Positions 52,431 to 62,060 of a stretch of 64,000 nt of DNA are shown here, in pieces (position 1 is the stretch's first letter; each line of letters opens with the position of its first letter). A model generated the notes under the pieces. The model made no database searches. It was not told the DNA's origin and was given only the letters and a program-made list of their open reading frames with translations. A program made the translations under genes and the position numbers. Source of the DNA: Straminergon stramineum (taxonomy: Eukaryota; Streptophyta; Bryopsida; Hypnales; Calliergonaceae); contig OY987271.1 of assembly GCA_963920665.1 (NCBI GenBank), forward strand, positions 2,916,501 to 2,980,500, in the 5' to 3' direction.

Positions 52431-54259
52431 TTATTAGAATTCGATTTTGAAATTTTGAAATGACCTACATCCCTCAAGAAATGCAACTGTTCTACACGAA
52501 CCTTTAAGTCATTCATCAAACTCTACTTAGAAGTCTTCTGTGGGGTAATGGCTTAACGTATGTTTAGGAACTTCGTTCTTTACTTTTGATTGGAGACTTC
52601 AAACCGCAAATGGTCTTCTAGAGTGAACTCTCAACTCCAGAGACCTAATTAGCTTTTGAGGTACATCCCATGTCCAAAATATGTTTCCCATTGCACTGAA
52701 TTTTTCCTAGTGCCCAGTTGAATCTACAATCACGAATGAGGGTATTCATTCTTTTTATCAACTTCGTGATCTTGATCCAGTTATTTGATTTAGGGTTAGA
52801 GCAATTTGAAGGATCCAGTAGGATTTGAAAACAATGAAATGTTATTTTATATCCGCTTGGGCTCTTAGGGTGAAAGATTTATATATCCTTCACATTTTTT
52901 GGAATTTGAATAATCCAAGGTCCTGCAGAGGTTAGGTATTCACCCGATTGAAATCAACACCTACAAATTCTTACCTAGAAAATACATCTTTGAACAAGAT
53001 AACTTGCAGTCAACTTTGGATTTACTTATTATCAATACCTTTTAAATTATAGTTTAATACTTTGTGTACAAAATAAACATGCTAACTCCTAAGGTGTTTT
53101 GAAATCCTCTTTCCATTGTCTAAGAAGATTATTTTGACAAAACCAAATATATTCACATAGTTATTGATTCTATTGCCAACTCGGTTTATTGAGAATATTA
53201 AGAGATTTTGCCTAAAGTTGGCCCTTGTAGATTCTTGTCTAAAATCTAAAGAATACATGAGTATCTTTTAGAGGGCTAAAGTGCTCACTTGTCCTCCCAA
53301 AGTCATTCCAAGGGTGCATGTAAAAACCCCCTCCTATTTTGAACTTGATTAATTTATCTCTTACAACTCTCCTAGCTCATTTGAGGCCTTTGATTCCAAA
53401 GCTAACCCACCTATAGACTTAGTTGTAGAGGTGGGTTTCATAATCCCTCCAAAAAATGCATATGCTTCTATTTTGAGCCATGATGATTTGAATATTTTAT
53501 TGCTTGTTGTTGTACATCATTTCAGACCCACTTCTATTAATATTGCAAAAAGTTGACATACATGTGCTTCAAAAACATTATACATAGAGTAAAATGTAGA
53601 TAATCTTAATTTGAATGAAATTTGACAGTGTTTCATGAATCAAAGACTTGAGATTTTATTAACTGTTTTAGATGATCTATAGGTTGCAATTTGAATTGTT
53701 GTTGCATCTACTTTGAATAGATTTGAAAATATTTTACCTAATACAAAATTATTATAAATCATTTTAATTCATATTTAGCAACCAAAACAATTATTTTCAC
53801 CACAATCTTTTTGAATCCAAGATAGTAGTTTATAAGGGTTCTTTACAATACATTTGCTTGGATTGTAGGTGACTCAATATGATATGACAACAACAAATTG
53901 ATTGCTAAATTTTGATAATATATCTTAATTCTAATTTTATCATATGCATTTGTCAATATTTTATCATATATATTTTTGCATTTGATTGAATGCTTAAGAA
54001 GTGAATACGTACTAAAACTAGTAAATATTTGATCTCAACAGGGACTCTCCACAGTTCTATCCAAATATCACTGACTCCTACATAACAATCCTAAATTGCT
54101 TAGCGAGACCAATCGGATACTGGAATGTTTCAGGATGAAGGGTACTTAGGAATCTCGACATCTGTTTGTTTTTTAATTTGGTCTTCAATATCACCCCCTC
54201 GGAGATATCCAAGAGCCACACCTCTGGCGAGAGTATTGCCAGCCCACCGACACTTGAAG
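52431..54259. other. AT-rich gene-free block
   Basis: AT-rich, CG-poor DNA without recognisable coding content. A 69-codon minus-strand frame at 54130-54339 overlaps its right border but is disrupted in the duplicate near 59,450, so I do not call it a gene. Confidence 0.6.
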
Positions 54260-54481
54260 AGGAAAAACATACTTCCATTGATGAGAATACCAGTGCAGAA
54301 CATAAGACGTGATTTCACAATGTATCTAACCTTCACCATGAAGACATGAAGACTGCACTAAACTTATAAGATTAATACCGTTAAAGTACTGCTAAGTAAT
54401 AAGCAAAGCCAAAGTGCGCTAAATGTGCAGGTGTATCCAACTATTCTCCAACTCAGATGAAGGGCTTCCTGGGCTTCCGCT

Positions 54482-56554
54482 TCACCAGAAGCCCGAGCCA
54501 TCAGGCCTGCACGGGTGATTTTGTTGAGGCATGCTCTGCTCCATCTCCACGTCAATGCTTGGAACTCCTTGATTGATGACTTGCAGCTGCTCATGAAGAA
54601 AATGATGAGGTTCGAGCTGAGAAATTTGAATTCTGGATTCCTCGAGTTGCTGCTCCAGAAGACGTTTCTGATTTTGCAGCACCGAAATTTGGGCATCGCG
54701 TTCTTGGAGTTGATGTCGATGATAAGTTATCAGCTCTTGCAGGTTTTGCACGATTTGAGGTAAGTTCAATTGGTTGCTGTTGTTGATACCCATTCCAGTC
54801 TGTGTGTCTGGTGTGAGCTGTGAAACTGGTAGTGAAGATTCTTCCTGAAATCCAAGGCTGTGGCCATTCGAAGTCAAGAAACCCTGAACATCATGGATCC
54901 ACCAAAAGATGTCAAACACGTACAATACCAAGGTTAGTGCATAATTTGGGATAAGGCAACAACGTAACCCAATTGTGCGCTGTCTTCTGTCCGGTGGCTT
55001 GAAAAATCACCCGTTTACGATGCAAACACATAACCATGTGACCACTTCGAAATGAAATTGGTTATAATTAGGTTCTATCCCAATCAAAGATGCTTCCCAA
55101 ATTGAAGATACATTGGAGACGCATGATTTTAGGGTTCAAGGCAAATGTACGTTTGCAATTGAGAGACACTGCTACTTTAAGCATTAATTTATCATCCACC
55201 TAATCCACTAATTTATATAGTATCCAAATAATACATGTTGTAATGCTTGACCCATAAACGTTGACAAGGACGTTTAGTGTCCAATGGATGACAAGGAATC
55301 TCTTTATCTAGGACAAAAGTGCAACTTTTCATCCTCAGAATTAGGGGTGGATAGGGAAGATCATCTACAACAGTTTGACTCCCAATGGGTATTTTTGGTT
55401 CTTTTAAAGTAGATGATATCCACGGTGCCAAAAGGCATGGTTTTCACAGTCACCAATCCATCCTTTAACCCTTGAACGTCGGGTTGGTCTCTGCGGAAAT
55501 CATGTGTTTTGGCACTGTGTGACATCATCTACTTTAAAAGAACGAAAAATACCCATTGGGAGTCAAACTATTGTAGATGATCTTCCCTACCCACCCCTAG
55601 TTCCAAGGATGAATAGTTGCACTTCTGTCCTATACAGGAGAATTTCTTGTCATTCATCGGACAAAAACGTCCGCCTTGACGATTATGGGTTAAGGGTTAA
55701 CTAGTTTCCGGTCCAGAATGGGGACAAGACCTTAAAAGGTTCGCCCAAGTGTAGTAGTGAAAAAACATTCAAACCACTCTAAAGCCAAGAAATGGGTGGT
55801 TTACCTCATGCATTCCACCGATGGATTGTGATGCGCATCCCAAACCTTGATCGTCAAGCATGGCAATGGCCATGCCTGAGTTCTCCGCCGGACTCACAAG
55901 AAGAGGTAGTTGATGTTCGGCTGAGTTCAACAACCTGGCCTCCGAAGGATCCACACCCTGCCTTGGCGTCGCCTGATCTTCGCAAGCTTCTAACAATTCC
56001 TGCACCAAGGCTGCCTCCGCCTTCTTCTCCTTTCTGAAATCTTCGTAAACCTTCAGCGCTTGAACTTTCACCGCCGCCCTCTTCTCTGCGCCAGTGAGGC
56101 TTCGCTCTCCCTCCCTCATGTCTGGGATCGGGAACCAGCGACCATCTCCAAGGTCCAGCGAACCGCCTTGATCCTCATTGTAGTAGAAGGCAGCAATTTG
56201 ATACAAAATCGACGCCTCCTCCGGGGTGGCGTACTGCCCAAGATAGATCCATTGGAAAACTGTGCCGTTCTCTCTGGGAGGCTTGAATCGCGGCTCATAC
56301 ACCACCTTAGTGATTCGGCCACGCTTGTCCACTATTTTTCTGGGGTGTACTCCTTTGCAGGCTACCTCTCTGAACTTAATCCACACGTAGGCGCCTAGGA
56401 ACAGGACTACTGCTACGTAAATATCTCGAAAATCTAACGAACTCCGTGAGTAGGCTTTCGAGCTACCTAGATCAGGCTTGGATTCAGCAACATAACGCAG
56501 TCTACACAGTCTCCAATAAATACGCTCTAATTCCCTGTAATAAGCCCTTTCCAT
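54482..56554 (-). CDS. Membrane-anchored protein with AP2-like segment, paralogue A
   Basis: Two exons, 55805-56554 and 54482-54883, give 383 residues. I do not recognise a named family. Residues about 44-61 (DIYVAVVLFLGAYVWIKF) form one membrane helix. A basic stretch and then WIYLGQYATPEEASILYQIA and AFYY (about 101-125) follow. That LG-x-[FY]-x-T-x-EEA-x(4)-Y-x-x-AA pattern matches the C-terminal half of an AP2/ERF domain, while the N-terminal YRG part is not evident. Next come SLTGAEKR and a charged helical region. Exon 2 encodes NGHSLGFQ, then a coiled coil rich in Q, E and L (LQERDAQISVLQNQKRLLEQ). Compared with paralogue B, the N-terminal region before SYSRSS is only 34 residues instead of 150 and lacks the first membrane helix. 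The start codon is supported by its exact conservation in the duplicate. Its 921-bp intron holds two inserted short elements. Confidence 0.75.
55247..55701. mobile_element. Head-to-head pair of short TIR elements (copies 4 and 5) in the paralogue A intron
   Basis: The left half (55247 to about 55470) and the right half (about 55475-55701) are inverted copies of the same element: AAAGTAGATGATATCC and AATGGGTATTTTTGG in the first reappear as reverse complements in the second (CATCATCTACTTTAAAAGAA, CCCATTGGGAGTCAAAC). The right end is GGGTTAAGGGTTAAC. The corresponding position in the intron of paralogue B (about 60391, after AATGCTT) lacks the insertion. Confidence 0.75.
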
Positions 56555-57110
56555 GGCCTCTAGTGCCCAATATCCCGGACCCCACTGGCGTCCTCTGAGA
56601 GACTAACAATATAATGCAAACTCGAGAGCTAGGGCGACAAACTGCAAGCACACACCACAACAATCACTTGAGGGCGATCGATGAACGCGATGCAAGAATT
56701 GATCAGAAACGTCCTTGCTTGCTCAGGCTGAAACAATACCAACGCCCACGCAGGGCCATGTATACTCGATCAGAACTCCTTCGATTTCCCCAACCAGTCT
56801 ATTTGCCTACCGACAGTGCTCGTAAGAATTCATACTCGTTCCGCACAACTGACAACAGAAAAGTGGGTGAAGCTCCCAAACGAAAGAAGCAGAAAGTGAA
56901 ACATGCGAGCGCCTCCGATCCAAAAGCTCCCGAAGAAAAAACTGAATCACGAGCTTCCTGGGGAGCTGTGGATGGCTTTGTACAGACAGTTGGAGGGGAC
57001 TACAGGAAGCAAAGGTGGGTACACGACCATGTGCGGGGGGCTCAAAGGGGGTACGCCAGGAATCCAAGGGGGTAAGATGAAGAATGTGACACGTGTGTAA
57101 TCTTTTCAGA
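56555..57110 (-). promoter_or_regulatory. Upstream region of paralogue A
   Basis: Conserved with the region upstream of paralogue B (61566-62060), beginning at the shared start-codon context and including AATATAATGC, AGGGCGATCGATGAAC, AGAAACGTCCTTG and TGCTCAGGCTGAAACAATAC. Conservation outside the coding region suggests 5' UTR and promoter, though recent duplication alone could explain it. A plus-strand frame at 56614-57075 is not preserved in the duplicate. Confidence 0.5.
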
Positions 57111-59449
57111 CTACCCCCAATTTGACAAAGTGGAGGGGGAAAACTCGTTCATCCAAAGACTAGCCTGCATTCATCCGTTCAACTTCAGTTAACGTAAGAG
57201 CACCCAATGGCATCTCTATACCCAATGGCATCCCTTTCTAGGCCAGGAATTCATTCTAGAACATAAATGTAGCTGGAATGTAGGCATCTTATCATTTTAG
57301 GTAAAAGAAAAAGCTCTCTATCGTCTACTTACATTTACAGCCTCAAATGATTATGCTCTGTAGAGTCTGATGCCATTGGGTAAACGGATGCCATTAGGTG
57401 CTCTTACCTTAGTAGCATTGAAATGCGAAGTCATTCGTAGTCATTATGTTGGTTGGCTAGAGAGGTGAATGCAGGTACTCGGTCTTTATTGAAAACTTGA
57501 GTTCTTTCCAACTATGGTGAGTGAAGTGATGGCGTGTTTGGGCCACGGCACCTTTTCCAAAAGTTCCGGGATGGCCATTGCTTTAAATCTGGTGAAGCAC
57601 ACGTTGGATCCAGAAAAATTTATGGCAAAAAATGACAACTTTTATCTAGTGAAAAGTAGAGACTTATTTTGAAATGGTGCAAATTGCCTCCCCCCCAAAA
57701 GGGTTGGTTTGAGCATGGAGGAACTTGAACAAGAGCAAAAGAAACAAGCATGGATTTTCTAAGAGAGGTTGAATCACTACCTCTAATTTTACAAATATGA
57801 GTTGTATTTCACCATAGAGTACATTCCATGCTCAGTACATTTTTGCTTTGGTTTTATATGATGCAATTGTGATCATGTTGCAGGTAACTCTAAATTTCAA
57901 GATTTGGCAAACTCCAAATGCTAATAGTCCTATTGTAGGAGTAGCACCAACTAGTGCAGCTTCTAGTGTCTATAGGGGCATTGCAATGAAAAGAGATTCA
58001 AAGTTAGATTCGAAGTTAGATTCAAAGAAAAGAGATTCGAAGTTAGATTCGAAGTTAGATTCTTGCACTCTCGCTACATCTCGTGAGAGGCACAAAATGT
58101 AGGGAAGAGTGAAATGGCATGGAAGCTAGACTTATTATGTAGAGTAGTCCAATGGGCAATGGGCAAAATTGTAAGAGGTGTCCATTAATGTAGACATATG
58201 CAATACGGACTAGAGCATTATTTGGATCCCTATTCCTGAGCCCAATTATGCTCTCATATCCTAATGTAGTAGAAATTGCACTCACTTTGCCATTGGGGTT
58301 CAAAGGATTGAGAATTGGATGAAAAGTCATCAATTCATGAATTCTCTGAAGCACCACTATGTAGTTTGTACACATGGCAAAATATTCCTCCATTATTCTA
58401 CAACATGGAGGGATATTTTGAACTTGTCAATGTGAAGGCAATTCAAAGAGCCACATTAGCATCCCAAAGAACAAGAATAATCCATAGACAGGATCGCACC
58501 TCATCATCTACAATATAGTACTTCTGGAATTCACAACCTTTTTGTAGTTCTCCATGACAAACTCTAAGTAGACAACAAGGGCACCATGTTCAAATAGCAA
58601 AGAAACTTGCTTGTGGTAGTCATCTCATCAGTAATCAAGGATCCAACTTTGGTGTTGCTCTGTTGCTTTGCTGTGTGTTTTCTATCTTTGTGTACTAAGA
58701 CTTTTAAAAGCCACTAGAGGCATGTCATCCAATTGAATAGACAATGGAGAGAAAGTTTTGATTGCGGACGTTGTCCATGATCTTTACTAGACAATCAGTG
58801 AAGCAGAGAATTATCCCACGACGCCATTGCTCCAGTTGTGCACCTGAAATGTAACCTTGATAAATCAGTGAGCAATGGAATTGAGGTGCAATTTCTTAAA
58901 AAACAAATCAGCTTGTGTATCGATTCATTCTTCTTCTGTACTCTGCTTCGAGATCATGCTGACCACATGATGCGCGGTCTAGTGACTCTAGTCGACAACT
59001 TTTTTTGTCACCACAATAGATCAGGACTTCCTTCTAACTTGTGTTTGCAATCTGACATACATTGCTCCAAAGTCAAGGTATTCATTTTTGTGTCCAATTG
59101 CTCTCTATCTATTTCTTATCGAAAGAAAGGAAACCTAGTCATCACTTTCAACTGTCGATGCTCATCTTGTGGTTTTACATATTTGATGCTGAACACTTGG
59201 AAAATTTGTTCTGAATACTCTACTGCGTTTCTTATATGCACTGTTTCCTAGTGTCATTCTCAGATGCAATGAAAATATGAGGTACTGGCAATATTGTTGC
59301 ACATGAATGGCTCAAGATTTTAAGGATTCAAGGAGGATGCACAATAGTTGAGGGTTTCATATTTGTTCTGTTTGATTCTTAATTATCACTGCCATTGAGA
59401 TATTGCAACTCTAGTGACAGTATCACCACACCACAGACTAAGAGTAAAA
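57111..59449. other. Spacer between the duplicated units
   Basis: No gene I can support. There are short open frames on both strands (57848-58102 and 58838-59251 plus, 58055-58393 minus), none with recognisable motifs. It may be degraded transposon sequence. It contains the tandem repeat at 57992-58062. Confidence 0.55.
57992..58062 (+). repeat. Nested short tandem repeat, 39-bp period
   Basis: Two copies of a unit starting AGAGATTC (57992 and 58031). Each contains 12-bp sub-repeats of the type GAAGTTAGATTC. In one frame it would encode repeated KLDS units, which I regard as incidental. Confidence 0.8.
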
Positions 59450-59687
59450 ATATACTTCCATTCATGTGAACAAGAAACATTTAAGACTTGATATTTCTTA
59501 ACGTAACCTTTCCCACTAATGCATCAGGAGCGTGCTACATTGTGTGTAAAACTTATATGCTACCATTACAGTACTGCGATGGCCAAATTACGCTATATGT
59601 ACAAGAGTATCCAACTTTTCTCCAACTCATACGAAGGCCTTCTAGGCTTCCACTCCATCAGGGGGCGGAGCCATAAGGCCTGAGTAA

Positions 59688-61565
59688 CTACGGTGAAGCT
59701 TGCTCTGCACCAGCTCCAGCACCATCTTCATTTCCGTTTTGAAACTGCAACATTTGGGCACCGAGTTCTTGGATTTGCCTTCGTTGAAGAGCAATCTGTT
59801 GTTGCTGATCCGAAATTTGTTGATGCTGAAGAGCAATTTGCTGTTGCTGATCCGAAATCTGTTGATGCTGAAGCGTAATCTGCTGTTGCTGATCAGAAAT
59901 TTGTTGTTGTTGAAGATAAATCTGTTGTTGCTGAGCGCTCACACGTGTTTGAAGCAAGTCCCATTGGTCACTGCCGTTCAGACTCATTCCACTCTCTGTA
60001 TTTGTTGGGAGTTGTGAAACTGGTAGAGCAGATCCTCCTTGAAAACCAAGGCTGTGGCCATTTGAAAGCGCAAGACCCTGAACATCATTAGACGCAAATG
60101 ATGTCAGAAACCTAAACCAGCAAGGGTGATGCAATTTTGATGAGGCAGAAACCCACTGAAGCCTGCGCTTCCTTTTCCGTGGCTTTAGAAATCATCCATT
60201 TATAAAGCCAGTTACACATGGCCATATGAAATACTTCTTGGTTCTGTTGCATCTAAACATGCTTGTGGGCGGTACACTGCAAATGCATCATCTCAAGGTT
60301 AAAATGTGACTGGGACCCAAGTTATTACTTTAAATACCAATAATTCATCGCTTACTCATATAGTATCCACATAGTACAAATTTTAATGCTTCAATGAATT
60401 AGAATTCTCTTACGAACGGGAATAAGACCTAAAAACAAATTCCATTATATTAGTGAAAACCACTCTGAAGCAGAAAGAATAAGTTCCTTACCTCATGCAC
60501 TCCACCCAAACAATGGGATGCGCATTCCCAACCTTGATTGTCAGGCATGGACATAACTACTCCCAAGTTCTCCACCTGATTCACAAGGGTCGGCTGTTGA
60601 TGTTCATCTGTGTTCAACGAGGGCGGGTTAGAAAAGTCCACAGTCACCTCATCTTGCTCTGGTGTCACCGGATCTTCCGAATATTCCTGCAGCAACAAGG
60701 CTACCTCCTTCTTTTTGAAATCTTCATAAACCTTCTTTGCTCGATCTATCACCCACGCCCTCTTCTCTGCGCCAGTGAGGCTTCGCTCTCCCTCGCTCAT
60801 GGGTGGGACTTGAAACCAGCCATCCAGCGGACCTTCATATCTTTTGTAGTAGAAGGCAAAAATGAGAAACATATGGTGTGCCTCTTGCTCGGTGGCGAAC
60901 TGCCCAAGTTCGAGCTTTGGCACTGTTTCGCCGTTCCACTTAGGAGGTGTCAATCGTGCACTATACCTCTCGGTGCGACCTCGCTTGTTCTCTCGTGTTC
61001 TCTTGTGCACTCCTTTGAAGGCTACCTCTCTGAACTTAATCCACACGTAGGCGCCTAGGAACAGGACTACTGCTACGTAAATATCTCGAAAATCTAAAGA
61101 ACTCCGTGAGTAGGATTTCAAGCTGTCTAGGTCCGCATTCCCCGTGAGGTATTGGTATACCAAAGACAGCAGAGCCACTGCTGACACAACAACGCCGTAA
61201 GACGGGACTGAGGCTTTGGAGAGCTCTTCTTCAAAAAGATCCACCCACTCGTCAGCGTGCCATTCTTTCCAAATGGCGTAGTCAAGGCTTCGATGTCCGC
61301 TTTTCATCCAATCGTTTACTGATGCTCGGATTGGCTTCAACCGTTGTAGCCTGTAAGCCAAATTTCGGGGCAAACCTTTGTGTAACTGAGATATATGAAG
61401 GAGGACTTCAGCACTCCAATACTCGACAATGGCTACGATTGCCCTCGGACGGAACTCCAAAACCCCTTCGGACGGTATCTCACTTTTGGCTTCAGCACCA
61501 GGCAAGTCTCCATCACGCAATCCAGAATATTTCGACAAAACCCCCCCAAAGGCCAAGCAATCCAT
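59688..61565 (-). CDS. Membrane-anchored protein with AP2-like segment and Q-rich repeats, paralogue B
   Basis: Two exons, 60492-61565 and 59688-60077, give 487 residues. The family is not recognised. Residues about 1-120 are mixed helical (VNDWMKSGHRSLDYAIWKEW). A first hydrophobic helix lies at about 122-141 (SYGVVVSAVALLSLVYQYL) and a second at about 162-178 (DIYVAVVLFLGAYVWIKF), identical to that of paralogue A. A very basic stretch (KRTRENKRGRTER) precedes ARLTPPKWNGETVPKLELGQ and FATEQEAHHMFLIFAFYY (about 203-240), which resembles the last strand and helix of an AP2/ERF domain. SLTGAEKRAWVIDRAKKVYE follows. Exon 2 starts GLALSNGHSLGFQ and carries a glutamine-rich 14-residue repeat. If the two helices form a hairpin, the AP2-like part and the tail face the same side as the N terminus. 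A membrane-tethered regulator is one reading of this; it is inference. Confidence 0.75.
59786..59933 (-). repeat. 42-bp coding tandem repeat (14-residue Q-rich unit) in paralogue B
   Basis: About three and a half copies of a 42-bp unit that encodes Q-H/Q-QQISDQQQQIAL at residues about 407-455. The hydrophobic I and L positions recur at 7-residue spacing, so the repeat would form a glutamine-rich coiled coil. Paralogue A has an ordinary non-repetitive coiled coil in the same place. Confidence 0.85.
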
Positions 61566-62060
61566 GGCCTCTAGTGCCCAATATCCCGCACCCCACTGGC
61601 GTCCTCTCAGAAATTAAAAATATAATGCACACTCCAGAGTTAGGGCGACAAACTGCACGCACGCACACAACAAGTACTTAAGGGCGATCGATGAACTCGA
61701 TGCAAAAGTCCATCAGAAACGTCCTTGATTGCTCAGGCTGAAACAATACTGGCGCCCACCCAGGGCCATACTCGATCAGAACCCCGCTTCAATTTCCCCA
61801 ACCTCGAATTGAGAAAGTGCAACATGCAAGCGTCTGCAGAAGCTCCAGAAGAAAAAACTAGGTCCCGACCCTCGGTGACTCCTGGTGAGCTCTCTACATA
61901 GAACAACTGCGCCAGAGCTTGGCTGGCTTTTTGTACAGAGAGTTGGGGGGGACTGCCGGAATCAAAAGGGGGGACTGCCGGAATCAAAGGGGGGTACAGG
62001 AGGAGCCAGGAGGGTATCGAAGGGGGGAAGAAGACCCTGAACGCAAAGTCAAGGGGGGTC
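61566..62060 (-). promoter_or_regulatory. Upstream region of paralogue B
   Basis: Conserved counterpart of 56555-57110. It contains a 22-bp tandem duplication (61946-61993, unit with GACTGCCGGAATCAAA) and G runs near 62036-62052 that are less regular in unit A. Confidence 0.5.
61946..61993 (+). repeat. Two copies of a G-rich 22-bp unit
   Basis: Two adjacent copies of GGGACTGCCGGAATCAAA flanked by G runs, upstream of paralogue B. Confidence 0.8.

Larger units (their letters stand above)
54260..57110. repeat. Direct duplication, unit A
   Basis: Matches unit B (about 59450-62060) in the same orientation across 3' flank, both exons, intron edges, start codon and upstream region. Examples are GTATCCAACT at 54431 and 59608, the AGTAGCAGTCCTGTTCCTAG block of exon 1, and CCATGGCCTCTAGTGCCCAA at the start codon. 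The borders are approximate, found by eye. Confidence 0.85.
59450..62060. repeat. Direct duplication, unit B
   Basis: Second copy of the unit described at 54260-57110. The two units are about 5 kb apart in the same orientation. The exon 1 core, including the second membrane helix, is nearly identical at DNA level in both, while exon 2 and the N-terminal part have diverged by insertion or deletion. Confidence 0.85.

Noticed and set aside
54130..54339. 69-codon minus-strand frame containing ARGVALGYLRGGDIEDQI
   Set aside because: It sits at the border of the duplicated unit and the matching sequence near 59,450 is frameshifted and incomplete. There is no sign it is kept as a protein.
56614..57075. 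153-codon plus-strand open frame opposite the upstream region of paralogue A
   Set aside because: The homologous region of unit B (from 61652) breaks the frame after about 18 codons, and the peptide shows no family features. It is more likely UTR/promoter sequence of the minus-strand gene.
57992..58062. Short regular repeats considered as a CRISPR array or centromeric satellite
   Set aside because: Only two copies of a 39-bp unit with no spacers, in a eukaryotic intergenic region; a simple local tandem duplication is enough.
58838..59251. 137-codon plus-strand frame in the spacer between the paralogues
   Set aside because: Cys- and Ser-rich without motifs, no splice or start context, AT-rich surroundings. 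Could be decayed transposon DNA but I cannot support it.
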